NCBI GenBank assembly: GCA_030674185.1 | Contig: CM060307.1 | Coordinates: forward strand, 47,738,181-47,802,180 | Length of the DNA: 64,000 bases | Reading direction: 5' to 3' | Source: Monoplex corrugatus | Lineage: Eukaryota; Mollusca; Gastropoda; Littorinimorpha; Ranellidae | Notes under the pieces: generated by a model | Databases searched by the model: none | What the model was told of the DNA's origin: nothing | Seen by the model: only the letters and a program-made list of their open reading frames with translations | Translations under genes and position numbers: made by a program | In this document: in pieces, positions 12,260-23,909 of the stretch | How the letters are laid out: the number at the start of each line of letters is the position of its first letter | Numbering within the stretch: the first letter of the stretch is position 1

Positions 12260-13935
12260 TGAAAAATAATTTTTACAGAAGATATCCATGACAAGTCCGC
12301 AGATGTCATGGGTTCTTTTACGTGTGCAAATGCTTCTCTGTGGGTGTAGGCAGCACCGCCACCATGATTTAAATACTACTGAAAAAGAATAATGGGAAGG
12401 AAATTAGCTATTTTGCCTGGTAGAGACTTTTTCACAGAATAAAAAAGAAAACAAAGGTTATGATCGGCTGCTACAGATCAGGAGACTAGACTAGATGCCG
12501 TTTTCATCAGATGTCATTCTCATGCCACAGTCACGCACATCTCACTTTCGAAAACAGTCTTAGTTTTTTCTTTAAATTAAAACAATGAACATAGCTATTC
12601 CTAGGTCTCTATATCAATAACACAATAACAGTTAAGCCTTCTAATTTTTCTGATGTAGATCTACCTTCTTGCTCTGTACACTCATCCCCATATTCTGCCA
12701 GCTTTCATTATGCATTTTTGTTTTCTATTAATTAACTATCTGATTAACTTATAATGCATTTTGCATATTGTTTTGTGTTTTAATGTTTTTATCACGTTTT
12801 GTCAGATTCATTTGTACACAATAACGTATGCACGACTGGTATTTTGAAATTTACATGGATTAGATAGTTTAGTCCCCATGGACTGAATGAAAAAATGCAC
12901 GTGCAGTGTTTATATATCACTCCCAGAATAAAGCCTGATCTTAATATGCAATCACAGTTGGATCTACTGTTTTGAAATTTATTGTATCTAAAAGACAAAA
13001 CTGGATGATCGAGCCAGTAGTCACCGGCTCATTATCCCTTAGCAAAGAAGACGCACTTCTGAATCATATGCTATAGGCCTACACGTGTTCAGTACAATGA
13101 CATGACGGTTATTATATGAAAATGAACCAATCAGTGATTATGCCAATAAACACAATGATTTATGGTTGAAGATTCCCTTTGATAACACATTTGACCGAGA
13201 AAAGAAGAACACCACCAAAAACTAAAATATGTTCCCTAACGCACTTCACCGCCCGCATGAACTCCCTAGAAATTAGGCTTCAAGCGCCACTGGTTCGGTG
13301 TCCACGGCAACGCATGCCATCCGTCATGGCGCACGTTTCCGGTGACTGAAGCAGTCTGAAGAAGGGAATCAGAAAGGCAGAAACAGGCCAAAAGGAGCTG
13401 CCAGACCCGTGGAAATGGACTCTATTTGATGTCCACCGCCGACATTGCCAACTACTGAATGGCATCAAATAGTTCCCGCGCTGAACTGATGAGAGACAGG
13501 AAGGTAGTGAAGAGGAAACATCGAATAATCATCGTGAAATTCCGCACAGCCGCTTTTTGGGAGTTCAGGGACTGTTGGTTGTTGAAAGAAGGGACGGATA
13601 TAAGGTTGAAGTGGGGGTTCTACGAAAGTACAGTTACGTTGGTTTTCTGGAGATCGCATATTTTGAATTGTGTAATTGTCTTCACTATTGAAAAATATCA
13701 ATCAATTAATCAATCAACAACCAACCTACCTACCAACCAACCAATCAATTCTTTAAATACACACACATACCTGAACAGAAAACACTTAATGAACATATTT
13801 ATTCCCAAATTAGGTAAACTGAACTTCAAAGTGAACAATCACAACTGAAACACTAATCCGTCAGGTGAAACAATCAGAGGGTAGATTCGCCATGAGTTTA
13901 CAACTTGAAGAGAAGACATTAAGCCCAGTAGGGAT
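12260..13935. other. Non-coding interval
   Basis: No gene was recognised. A short CAAT/CCAA-type simple run is present at 13695-13745. Frames of 60-130 residues here lack motifs and consistent splice sites. Confidence 0.5.
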
Positions 13936-13939
13936 CAAA

Positions 13940-14266
13940 TCAGTTGCAGGCATTCTTCTCCTTATCACGGTCGTCCCATGCACTGACCGCTTCACGTGCA
14001 GCAGATTGCTTGGAGTCGCATTCTGCTTTTTCCTCTTTTGTATCACAGATGGAATCTTCTTCTTCGGTTGGATCGGAAAACTTGGAAACCTGCTGCTTGT
14101 GTGAAGCTTCTGTACCAATCAGTTTGGCAATATCTTGATGTGTAGCGCTTACGGTCTCTGTGCACTGTGTGCAGGACTCCTGAGCATCCACATACAGCTG
14201 TTGGTTTCGTGGATTGAACTGTGTGGCCAGGTCTACTTCCAGCATGTGGCATCGCACTTTGTGAAC
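13940..14266 (-). CDS. Candidate terminal exon of an unrecognised minus-strand gene
   Basis: After a T-rich polypyrimidine tract and an AG (CACAAAG|TG), a frame of about 108 codons runs on the minus strand to a stop at 13940. The peptide is hydrophilic and helix-prone. It carries HMLEVDLATQFNPRNQQLY, a CTQC pair, a TEEEDSICDTKEEKAEC segment and a charged end DKEKNACN. Exon 20141-20259 ends one base into a codon and this exon would supply the other two, so the two join in frame to give a valine. No family was recognised. The acceptor is weak (AAAG rather than CAG), and the polyT run here is also the A-rich edge next to a LINE, so a repeat-derived frame remains possible. Confidence 0.38.
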   Translation of the reverse strand, partial: VHKVRCHMLEVDLATQFNPRNQQLYVDAQESCTQCTETVSATHQDIAKLIGTEASHKQQVSKFSDPTEEEDSICDTKEEKAECDSKQSAAREAVSAWDDRDKEKNACN

Positions 14267-14369
14267 AGAGCAAGAAAAAAAAAAAAAGAAACTGTGAAAA
14301 AAAGCAGTAAGAATAAAATGTATTTGCCAAAAAACAAACAAACCCAAACAAACAAGGCGCCGCATAAAC

Positions 14370-15965
14370 AAACAATAAATGTAGCGGTTTCCAACCTTCC
14401 ATTTATCTCAAAACTATTGAAAAAGGTTGTTCTGTTACAGCTTCTAAAGCATCTGAATGAAAATGGTCTGCTGGAGACAAACCAATCGGCTTACCGCATG
14501 TATCACAGTACTGAAACTGCTCTGCTTGCTGTAACTGACTTACTCTTGACTAACATGGATCAAAATTTTGTTTCCATTGCTGCCCTTTTAGACCTGTCTT
14601 CTGCTTTTGATACTATCGATCATGACATTCTTCTCAAACGTCTTTCCACTTCCTTTGGTATCAGATCAAATGCTCTCCGGTGGTTCAAGTCATACCTTAG
14701 TGGACGTACACAGTCTATTACTGTTCAAGATCTCTACTCAAAGCCATCTCCATCACTTTTTGGTGTTCCACAGGGATCTGTTTTAGGTCCCATTCTTTTC
14801 ACTTTGTACACTCCGCCACTCTCCTATATCATTCAGAAACATCACTTTGACTATCACAAATTTGCTGATGATACAGAATTTCAGACAGCTGCAGTCGCTT
14901 TTAATTTCCAGTACATTTCTCAGCAAACTGTGCAGTGTAGGCCTTCAGTGAGATGAAATCATGGATGAACAAAAACAGACAAGTTAAATGAGAAAAAGAC
15001 TGAACTTCTTGCCATCAGTGACTATGTTGTCTTTCTGAGATAAGACCTGATCCTCTAACTCTCTCTTCTGAATCGGTGCCTTTTCAATCCTCAGCAACGT
15101 ATTTGGGCGTCCATCTTGATGAGACACTATCTTTGGACAAGCACATTTCTTCTGTCTGCCAGTCTGCTTTTTATCATCTCAGAAGAATCAGTTCAATTCG
15201 ATCATATCTTTCTATAAACGACACAGCACGACTTGTCGTGTCCTTTGTACTGTCAAGACTGGACTATTGTAATGCAATTCTTGCAGGTCTCCCATCCTTT
15301 CCTATTAAGCGCCTTCAGAGGGTACAAAATAGTGCAGCTAGGCTGGTTTTCAGAAAGCGAAAAGACCACCTCTGCAACCAGCCTATTGAAGCAGCTCCAC
15401 TGGCTCCCTGTGGAAGCAAGAGTAGAATATAAACTAGCTATTATGGCTTATCGGCATTTTGATGGTACTTTGCCTATCTATCTCTCTTCTGTGCTTAAAA
15501 CATATAGGCCTGAACGCAGTCTTAGGTCAAGCAGCCAGAAGCTTCTGGCAAAATCAAAATCCAAAACCATAGGACACCGAGCCTTCCGTTGCCAGGCCCC
15601 ACTTGTCTGGAACGATCTGCCTTTTCCTCTCCGCTGTTCATCATCTCTTTCTTCTTTCAAGGCTGGCCTCAAAACTCATCTTTTTGATAAATACTACCAG
15701 TAATGAAACATGATTTTTGATCTTTGTGATTCAGTAATGTATATATTAGTACTTGCTTGCAACAGATGTGCTAGTGTGTGTGTGTTGGGGGAGGGAGAGG
15801 GACTAGGAGTGGGAGTTAGTGTAATTGAACACTAGGCATAGGGCTGATTGGGAAAAATGAACTAATGAATGTAAGGCGCAGTGAGTCTTTACCTATGTGT
15901 AGGAGAATAGCGCTATATAAAAGTCATATATTATTATTATTATCATCATCATTATTATTATTATC
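14370..15965 (+). mobile_element. CR1-like non-LTR retrotransposon, second copy
   Basis: The plus strand encodes most of a LINE reverse transcriptase. Blocks in order are a VSNLPFISKLLKKVV segment (14385), NQSAYRMYHSTETALL, the first catalytic aspartate region ALLDLSSAFDTIDHDILL (about 14581), [17 protein letters not shown] (about 14760) and KFADDTEF (about 14860). After a disrupted stretch near 14940-15070, the thumb region (SRLDYCNAIL, LQRVQNSAARLVF) and C-terminal LHWLP to KTHLF follow, ending at 15703. Frameshifts occur near 14930 and 15370-15400. The 3' end carries GCGCTATATAAA (15910-15921) and ATT repeats, like the copy at 0.9-2.2 kb. The endonuclease is absent, so it is 5' truncated. 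Confidence 0.88.

Positions 15966-16037
<72 letters not shown>
15930..16037. repeat. (TTA)n and (TA)n microsatellite at the LINE 3' end
   Basis: An ATT/ATC trinucleotide run (15930-15965) continues into about 34 TA dinucleotides. The trinucleotide part is probably the LINE's own tail; the TA part looks like later expansion. Confidence 0.93.
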
Positions 16038-16041
<4 letters not shown>

Positions 16042-16577
16042 ATGTTTGTCATATTGGCAGATGTGATGCGTCTAGTGTGTCAGCTTCAGCCTGCACCGCT
16101 GGCTAGCACTGCTGTGCGAAAAGAAGAGCAGAAGGCGTAAGTCTCTTCCTGTCAGTACATAGCCTCTCCATCAGCAAGCCCTACGCTGTGCCTCCTCGTG
16201 GCGACAGGCGGTAACTGAGCACCTCACGGACTCAGGCTGAATCTCGTAGGACTCGGAGGAGGTCTGGCCCCCAGACGTGAGGCATGCAGGCCCACCGGCG
16301 TGTGGATACGCCCTGGTGCCCACGAACCAGACCCCCAAGCTTTGGGTGAATAGCTCCACTGCCTTGTGGACATCTCGGGAGAGAGTAAGGCTAGCGGAGA
16401 GACCGTACACAAACCGATGGAAGGCAACGGGAAACCACCATCGTCATTTTTCCCAGGTTATCATGGACAACAACAACAAAATCAAAGACAACGACCTATG
16501 GAGCAGCTTCGTCCGGTAGGGACCGTCATGCGGCGCAGGTGACACCAGACCGTCAGCAAGTTACTGCGAACCCTAAA

Positions 16578-17422
16578 CTCAGATTTAAAAACATCAAAGT
16601 TGCAACATGGAATATAAGAACACTGTTGCAAAAGGGTAAATTAGAAAATATCAAGACAGAGATGGAAAAACTTAACATTGGTATTTTAGGACTAGGGGAA
16701 GTGAGATGGAAGGGGGCAGGCATGATAACATCAGGTGAATACACAATGATATACTCTGGTGGTAACTCACATGAAAGAGGAGTAGACATCATGATGGACA
16801 AAGACAAATCAAAACAGTTAAGGGATACTGGGCTGTGTCCGACAGAGTTTTGCTGGTCAAGTTGGGAGGCAAACCATTTGATATCAATATCATTCAGGTG
16901 TATGCACCAACATCCGCAAGTACTCAAGAAGACATCGACAACTTCTACGAAGTATTAGAGATGGCCAAAGTCCAATGTAAATCACAAGAAGTTACTGTAA
17001 TAATGGGAGATTTTAATGCTAAAGTGGGACAGGATAGGGTGGAGGATATAGTTGGACCTCATGGCCTTGGTACGCAAAATGAAAGGGGTGAGAAACTTGT
17101 AGAATGGGCACAGATGAATGAGTTTATAGTAGGAAACACCTGGTTTGAGCAACCTAATAGAAGAAAATGGACTTGGATGAGTCCAGGAGATAATACCAAA
17201 AATCAGATTGACTACATCCTGATCAACAAAAGATTTAGAAATTCTTTACTGTCAGCAAAAACACTACCAGGCGCAGACTGCAACAGTGACCACAATCCTG
17301 TAGTGGGAAGATTTAGACTGAAATTGAGGAAAAGGAAACAGACCAAAAACAATATCAAATTAAACCTTGGACTCTTAAAGACCGATGAATTGACACGTAA
17401 AAAATTTAATGTACATGTTTAA
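16578..17422 (+). pseudogene. RTE-like endonuclease domain
   Basis: The endonuclease nicks target DNA to prime reverse transcription. Visible motifs are VATWNIRTLL with the metal-binding asparagine, ILGLGEVRWKG with the catalytic glutamate, INIIQVYAPTSAS, VTVIMGDFNAKVG, the WTWMSPGDNTKNQIDYILI block and SDHNPVVGRF with the terminal SDH. The first part (to about 16830) and the second part are in different frames because of an indel in the segment equivalent to KGYWTVSDR. The remaining catalytic residues are all present. Confidence 0.88.
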
Positions 17423-17476
17423 AACAAATTCAGTGCTCTGGAAGACGCTCGTGACAGTGAGGAACAAAGGACAAAG

Positions 17477-18720
17477 TTGAGGAATTCGATAAATGAAGCT
17501 TGTGAGGAAATCCCTAAGGCAGATAGAAAAGCAAAAAAGAACTGGATGACTAATGAAATTTTGGGCTTGATGGAGGAAAGGAGGAAGGCAAAGAGAAATG
17601 AGGAGATCTACAGGAAGATAAACAAGGAGATCAGGAATAGGTGCAATGAAGCTAAGGAAGCTTGGCTGAAAACAAAGTGCAAAGAAATGGAAGACCGACA
17701 CAAAACGAATCCTCAGGGTATGTACAGACGAACTGAAGAAATTGTCCACAGAAAAAATACATGCACATCAACTGGTTGCTTGAAATCGAAAGATGGCACG
17801 CTTATCATAGAAAAAGACAAAATATTAGACAGCTGGGGAGAGTACATTCAAGACCTTTTTGAGGATGACAGAAACGAATAAAACATTATAAAAAAGAACT
17901 TTGAAGGACCACCCATAATGAAAGATGAAGTTAGAGCGGCACTGAAAAAGATGAAACCGGGAAAAGCCCCAGGACCAGACAACATTGCTACAGAGATGAT
18001 TGAAGCCCTGGAGGAATTTGGCATAGAAAAAATAACAGTCCTCCTAAATGAACTTTACGACACTGGAAAAATCCCCAAAGATATGTCAAAATTAATTTTC
18101 ATTGCACTTCCAAAGAAGACAGGACTATAGAATGCGAACTCCATCGCACAATCAGTTTGAAGAGTCATGTAACAAAACTCCTGTTAAGAATAATCATGAT
18201 GAGGACAAGGAATAGAATCAAAAGAGAAATAGCAGAAGAACAGTGTGGATTTGTGGAAGGGAAAGGAACTATTAATGCCATATACATCCTAAGAACTATC
18301 ATAGAGAGGTCAAATGAGATGAATAAGGATATGTATTTATGCTTTGTTGACTACACCAAGGCTTTCGATCGGGTAAGACATGATGAATTGATCACCAACT
18401 AGAGAGACTCAATGTTGATGGAAAAGATCTACGAATAATCAGAAATATGTACTGGGAACAAACAGCTGCAATGAGAATAGAAAATAATGTAAGCTCTTTC
18501 CAAAATATCAAAAGAGGAGTCAGACAGGGTTGTTTTGTCATCAGATCTGTTTTCACTTTACCGCGAAAACATCATGAGAAACCTAGAAGAAGACCCTGGA
18601 TTAAAGGTTGGAGGGAAAATGATAAACAACATTCGATACGTAGATGACACCGTGCTAATTGCAGAAAGTGAAAGCAAAGAAAACAAACGAGACAGTCTTG
18701 ATGGAGGCAGATACAAGTAG
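17477..18720 (+). pseudogene. RTE-like reverse transcriptase region, disrupted
   Basis: A charged linker (to 17881) is followed by the RT entry motif KMKPGKAPGPDNIATEMIEA (17951). Downstream are EEQCGFVEGKGTINAIYIL, the catalytic FVDYTKAFDRV (about 18343), the KRGVRQGC block (about 18510) and RYVDDTVLIAES (about 18634), the second catalytic box. Stops and frameshifts separate these blocks. The thumb is missing. Confidence 0.87.
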
Positions 18721-18955
18721 ATCACTCATAAGGAACATTAGGAAAAGACAGGCAACATTTATAGGCCATTTTATGAGGAAGGGGGATTTGGAACACCTGG
18801 TCACAACGGGAAAGCTGGAGGGAAAGAGAGCACCGGGTAGACCCAGGGAGAAAATGCTGGACGGACTTGCAGAGTGGCTGGGGGCGGGGAGGGTGGGGGA
18901 GATGCTAGGGGCAACGAGAGATAGAGACAGATGGAAGTCCATGATCGCCAACGTA

Positions 18956-19003
18956 TATGTTTGTGTGTGTGTGTGTGCGCGCGCGCGTGTGTGTGTGTGT
19001 GCG

Positions 19004-19036
<33 letters not shown>

Positions 19037-19039
19037 TTT

Positions 19040-19127
<88 letters not shown>

Positions 19128-19138
19128 TGTGTGAGTGA
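18956..19138. repeat. (GT)n microsatellite at the RTE 3' end
   Basis: Long GT tract with CGCGCG and TTTG interruptions. In this copy the usual CATGCGGCAGGG terminal block is replaced by GT repeat directly after ATCGCCAACG. Confidence 0.94.
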
Positions 19139-20140
19139 GTCTGCACGCACGCGGGCACTGCTTGTTGTTGAATGCACACGAGTTTTAGATGTCAGTAAAG
19201 AGTACGGTAAATGACCAATAGTACTATAGCTTGAACAAACTCCATCAGTTAGTTTTTTTCTTTCGTTTCGTCCTTTCTTCCTTTTCATTTTTTGTTTGTT
19301 TTTTGTTCACTGGTTCCTTTTTCCTCCCAACACTTTTATTCAGATTTCGCAACCCGTCACATAATCATCACAAAAAGAACAAGCTGTTGAAGTACTTATT
19401 TTGATCTTTTGGAATGTGGATAAGGTATTAATTATATATTCTCTACAGCTCTTGCTATTTCATTTTATATTTTAAAAGAAAGAAGAGAAAGAGGGAGAGA
19501 CAGAAATACAAAACTGTATTATGGTTGTACATGGCTAAACAAAGCCTCGCTAAGAACAAACCACGCAACAGTTAATACGATAAACAAGCAGCACTTATTT
19601 TAAACAATACGAGCAAATAAAAATCAAATTAGTTGTGAAGCTTCAACTGGCAAAATACACAAAGAGAATAAATGAACACCAAACGTGAAATTTCAACTTG
19701 CATGAATGATATACATAATACACAGGGAATATATGAACATCAAATTAACCATGAAGCTTCAAATGGCATGTATGATACACATGAGGTAAGAAAAGAATAA
19801 ACCAACATGAACTGAATTCAGAAGTTTAAACAGTATACATACACATCTTGACTCGCGTAAGTCACAATCATTCTAAATTGTACACTGAGTAAGAACAAAA
19901 TTCATATTCACAAACATGTGGCTCGAACCAGGAGTCCCTGGCCTGAGGAGAGCTCCCAAAGAGAACTCGTACTCAGGCTGTCGATTCTCTACCTACACTG
20001 ACTGTATCCATTTGACTTAATCCATATGTGCCGAGTGTAAGGGCCTCTTGTTCCTTAACCTGAAGGCCGTTACACTATTGATGACTTCCTAACAATATTA
20101 TACACCAGCAGTGACTGAAGAACTATTTTGGAAAACTCAC
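19139..20140. other. Non-coding interval with a tRNA-like patch
   Basis: AT-rich DNA with no gene. Two loosely similar passages (about 19630-19800) share ATGAAGCTTCAA and TGGCA...GATACA motifs and suggest an old duplication. On the minus strand near 19919-19935, GGTTCGAGCC is a perfect polymerase III B box. With the preceding TAGAGAATCGACAGCCT it resembles a tRNA-derived SINE head (about 19919-19995). Confidence 0.45.
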
Positions 20141-20259
20141 CACTTGTTTTTAACACCTTCAGTCGGAGTTCTTCCAAATCTCTGTTACACGAATCCAGCA
20201 CATCTTGGGCTGGGTCATAGATGTTGCCTCTTTCGAACGACCGATGTTCAAGTCGATCT
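20141..20259 (-). CDS. Candidate internal exon of an unrecognised minus-strand gene
   Basis: This 119-nt minus-strand segment has a strong acceptor (CTGTTTTCAG, exon edge 20259) and a consensus donor (GTG|GTGAGT, exon edge 20141). The frame is open and encodes DRLEHRSFERGN, IYDPAQDVLDSC and NRDLEELRLKVLKTS. The peptide is amphipathic and predicted helical. It starts one base before a codon boundary and ends one base into a codon. It joins in phase to 13940-14266 downstream and to 24418-24584 upstream. No repeat copy of it was seen in the window. The family was not recognised. Confidence 0.5.
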
Positions 20260-20369
20260 CTGAAAACAGAAGAAGCAATACCATGACAATACTTCTTAAA
20301 GGACTCAACTTTCCTCTCTCTCACGCTCTATACACACACACACGAGAGCACATGTAGAATTTTTAACAT

Positions 20370-20417
20370 GATGTAGGGTCGCCAACGCCATGCGGCAGGG
20401 CACCTGATGATGATGAG
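20370..20417 (+). mobile_element. Very short RTE-like LINE 3' end
   Basis: Only the terminal block remains: GGGTCGCCAACGCCATGCGG, CAGGGCACC and TGATGATGA. It is the best-preserved copy of the family's 3' terminus on the plus strand and marks a heavily 5'-truncated insertion. Confidence 0.75.
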
Positions 20418-20894
20418 GGTTATATGTAATGAATAACTATTCTCTGAAAGTATGTTGTGTGTACATGCAGATTTTTCAAAACCAGTCTTGTATCTCACGT
20501 TCAGCATATGAAGACATTCTTATGCAACTTTAACGAATACACACGAACCCTCCTCTTTGTTTAGTGTGCAGAACAGGAAGAGACACAGTGAATATATTCA
20601 TGAAGCTGGTAAGAGTCGACTAAGTAGCCCTAGTCTTCCCAATAAGCCCACAGCACAGTAAACCCTCAGTAGGAGCGGGTTATGGCTGAAAAAAACAACA
20701 ACAACAACAACAGACAAACAAACAAAAAATCCATACTGATATGAACTGATGGGGCTTTGAACCTCCAACCTCCAACTCATCATTCCATTTTGCTTACCAC
20801 TTTACCAAGTTCATTGGTGATGAAAAGTCTGAAATTAACAGTAACTACAGATAAAGTTGTCACGTCATTGACAGAAAAACACGACGTTAAAATG

Positions 20895-21090
20895 ACATAC
20901 AACACAGCAATATCGACTTCAAGAAAACATTCGACAGAGTTTGACAGGATATACTCTGGCAACCCATGAAAGATTTCAACATGAAAAATTGAATCCAGGT
21001 CACTGAGGTGTTGAATAAGAACTCAAGTAGCGTTGTGCTTCTATACAATCAACTGGAAAAGTTCTTTCAAATCACAATAAGAGTAGCCCA
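20895..21090 (+). pseudogene. LINE reverse transcriptase fragment
   Basis: With one stop tolerated, the plus strand reads IDFKKTFDRV, ILWQPMKDFNMKN, VTEVLNKNSSSVVLLYN and FFQITIRVAQ. This matches the block from the first catalytic aspartate to the entry of the GVRQG motif in LINE reverse transcriptases. The flanks show no further RT sequence. It is a decayed fragment of a different LINE from the one at 16-19 kb. Confidence 0.65.
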
Positions 21091-21340
21091 AGCGAAAAAT
21101 ATCTCTAGCGTCAAACATGTTCAAATCTTGTTTTGTTTTTAACGGTGAAAACTACAACTTTCTTATCACTACGTTTCCAAAAAGTCATCTTCTTTATAAG
21201 TTACCTATAATGACTAAGATGGAAAAAAAAAAAAAAGGGGGGGGGGGGAGGGGGCAAAACAGTAAAGGCAAAAAGTTATTACGTCATACGTGTCTGCAAT
21301 ATAAAACACTATTCACGGACATAAATCAAATCAAGTGAAA

Positions 21341-21400
<60 letters not shown>
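21341..21400. repeat. (CA)n microsatellite
   Basis: About 30 uninterrupted CA dinucleotides. Confidence 0.96.
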
Positions 21401-21402
<2 letters not shown>

Positions 21403-22085
21403 TGATATGATATGAATTTTTGAAAAAATACAGCCGTTCAACTTTCCCCGTACACAAAACGCCATTTGGTCATACTTTTGTCCAGTATAAAATACTAATC
21501 GCAAACACAAAGAAATCAAATTAAGTAAAATCAAATACCGAAAAAGGTAAAACCTGGAAATATTACGCATTTTTATAATACGCGTAACAACATTCGCACA
21601 TCTCTCCCCTTGACATATGGGTGTTACAAAACACGATCATGTACGTAACTAAATGCTATCCTTTATTAATGATTAAAGTGATACATGACAAGCCGTCTGC
21701 TTTGTATCATTAGTATCCGGTTTGAAAATAAAAAAAATTTTCTTCAGATCTGTGTGAGATACTTTGCTGCTTCCGTCTGTTTCGGTTACAAGCCTACCAG
21801 GTTGGAAAAGCAATCATGCAACACAAGACACACCTTACAATTTATGCAGGCTGCCTGCCAGTGTCCATGTAATACAGGAGAACAAATACACTGGCGTCTG
21901 TACGGAAGTGTGTCATAAAAACTGTGATAGTTTTTTTTTCAGCTTTCGATCAACAGCAGAGTTCTTTTTCTTTCTTTCTTTTTTAATGTCTTTTTCCTTT
22001 TTTTGGGGGGGGGGGGGGGGGCAATGTGGTCTCCGGTTTACCTTGGTAAGAGTCTCCCCTCATTGTCTTTCTTTAGTTTTCATTA
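21401..22085. other. Non-coding interval with a poly-G run
   Basis: No gene was seen. A T-rich stretch leads into a G-only run of about 18 bases near 22003-22021, capable of forming a G-quadruplex. A similar A-run/G-run junction lies just before this interval at 21225-21255. Confidence 0.55.
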
Positions 22086-22089
22086 TATT

Positions 22090-22560
22090 TGGAGCCTAAA
22101 GGTTTGGCCATGCCATGTCTTGCTTTTGTTCTGTTTTTTTTTTTTTTTCTGGTAGATTTTGTACAGCACACTTCGTGTCACTGGAATCTGATTCTGCGGA
22201 CGATCCCTTTTGATCAACATCAAGATGATGGGACTTTCACCATTAAATTCCACTGACATAGTATCACTAGTACAATCTGTCTTCAAGAACTTTCGACTGG
22301 ATAGTGTCTGCCTTGGCAGCAATGACGGTAGCCTGTGGATCATACACGCCTAATAATAGTGGCTCGTTCACTAGAGTGTTTGAACCAGAGAACTACAATC
22401 AGTGACATTACAAATTTCTTGTCTGCATTGTGTCTGGACCATGTGCTTCATTGTAAAACAAAGATACTGACTGTTCTTCTGTTTGACCAACAGGCATCAG
22501 CTTGTTTCCATGTATCACGAAGTGGTTCATGGTTGGAAAGCACTCGCTCTGGCTGATTAA
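22090..22560 (-). pseudogene. Decayed coding-like patch of unknown origin
   Basis: Three adjoining minus-strand pieces in different frames look protein-like: MNHFVIHGNKLMPVGQTEEQ to TMQTRNL (22530-22400), NEPLLLGVYDPQATVIAAKA to LEDRLY (about 22365-22275), and DTMSVEFNGESPIILMLIKR to VLYKIYQ (about 22265-22155). Stops and frameshifts separate them, and the patch ends in a long A run on the minus strand. This is the pattern of a mutated processed copy or an old transposable-element ORF. The family was not recognised. Confidence 0.35.
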
Positions 22561-23100
22561 TGTGACATTAATCGTCAGTAAATTCGGACGTAATATAGGT
22601 ACAAATTTAGAAAAATAGAAATCCTCATAAATTATTCACACATACTCTCTACACATCTCCATCATGCTCTCCATATCCATACTGAAAATAATTGCAAACA
22701 TATCTATTAATAGTATTGTTATGTAAAAAAAACAACAACAACAACAACAACAAGAAAACGTAGGCACTGTTTATTTTCTTCGAGCAACAAACACAAGTAT
22801 GTGCAGGAATAATGTCACTCTAGTGCTATGGAAGTGACAGTTAAACTCCTAAGGGTTGATACGTGGTAGTCTTCTTTTCTATCTCAAAGCCTTTTTATCA
22901 CGAAAACCTTATAATGTCATTTACGTGATTTGCTAAGTTCCTTCCTTTCCTTTGGTGCCCACGATCTTGAGGATGATCATTCCGGCACATAAAGGGGGGT
23001 TGTAGACACAGTCCATTCGTAAGCTCCGATCATTTCACTATTCTCATTGTCCGTAGACATTGCTGAAATCCGTTACAGTAAGGGCCACGTGGTGTCCAGA
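22561..23100. other. Non-coding interval
   Basis: AT-rich DNA with a CAA-repeat run at about 22731-22755. No gene seen. Confidence 0.55.
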
Positions 23101-23103
23101 AAC

Positions 23104-23420
23104 TCACTGTTGGGCGGAGGCTCGCGACACAAAAGCATCGACTGTTGCTGCCTCTACTGTTTCATTGGGAAGATGGTTCCAGTCCCCAACAGTCCTGGGT
23201 AGAAATGAGCCACCTCTGTTCTGAGTTCTGGTGTTGATGAGGCAGAACTGCTGGTTGTGGGTACGGCACTGTCGTGGTGTGGGTGGGACTAGCTTGCTCC
23301 GGATAATTGGGCACTGGATTAGTCCATTGTGGATTTTATAAATGAACCCCAGGCGTGTGGTTCTTCTTCGCTGCTCAAGAAGCGTTATGACGAAGTGCGC
23401 ACATTCGAGTTTTCCCACAC
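23104..23420 (-). pseudogene. C-terminal fragment of a LINE reverse transcriptase
   Basis: A 104-codon minus-strand frame contains LLEQRRRTTRLGFIYKIHNG, then FLPRTVGDWNHLPNETVEA and VDAFVSRA. These are the characteristic final blocks of many CR1/Jockey-group LINE proteins (RR...L..FYKI..., ...R.T..WN.LP...). It ends with a stop shortly after. Nothing upstream of the element's C-terminus is preserved. Confidence 0.72.
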
Positions 23421-23479
23421 TACGTCATAACGGATATTTCTAAAACAAAAACAAATTCGTACATATATAAACAAACATT

Positions 23480-23905
23480 GTTGTACGAATGCGAAGCGTG
23501 GACAGTCAACACACAAAGTCGGACCAAGATTGAGGCAGTCGAAATGTGTGATTTCTAAGAAGAATATTGAGAGTTCCATCGAAAACAAACAAACAAACAA
23601 GCAAACAAACAAACGAGACGGTCTTGTAAGAGGCAAAAACAAAAAAGAATATTTATGAAGATTTGGAAAAGACATGCAACATTTATAAGACTTTTATAAG
23701 GCAAGAGAAATTTGACCACCTCCTCACAACGGGAAAGCAGGAGGGAAAAAGAACACCAGGCAGACCCAGGGAGAAAATATTGGACAGATTTGCCGAGTGA
23801 ATGAAGACAGAAAATGTTGGAGATGTACTTGCAGTGACAAAAGATTCGTGTGGAGGGAATTGATCATCGCCAATGCCATACGGCAGGGTACATGATGATG
23901 ATGAC
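23480..23905 (+). mobile_element. RTE-like LINE 3' end, longer copy
   Basis: It begins with a segment encoding CEAWTVN and TKIEAVEMCDF, which is missing from the 16-19 kb copy. A CAAA-type simple insertion (23583-23612) follows, then KxHATFIRLL, the TTGKQEGK segment, and a terminal GCCAATGCCATACGGCAGGG with TACATGATGATGATGA. Multiple stops make it non-functional. Confidence 0.8.
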
Positions 23906-23909
23906 GTCA

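Larger units (their letters stand above)
16170..18955 (+). mobile_element. RTE-like LINE, broken but spanning endonuclease to 3' end
   Basis: This is the longest LINE in the window. A non-coding 5' part (about 16170-16560) includes GGAAGGCAACGGGAAACCACC. Then come an apurinic-type endonuclease (16578-17330), a linker (17477-17881), the reverse transcriptase N-terminal part and palm (17918-18670), and a short C-terminal segment ending in GKRAPGRPREK. The 3' end falls at 18955 against a GT repeat. Frame breaks lie near 16830, 17422, 17881, 18130, 18402 and 18535. An internal deletion removes the thumb region between the YVDD box and the KKTNETVL segment near 18680. It cannot be active. The assignment to RTE rests on the endonuclease style and the short C-terminal tail. 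Confidence 0.88.
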
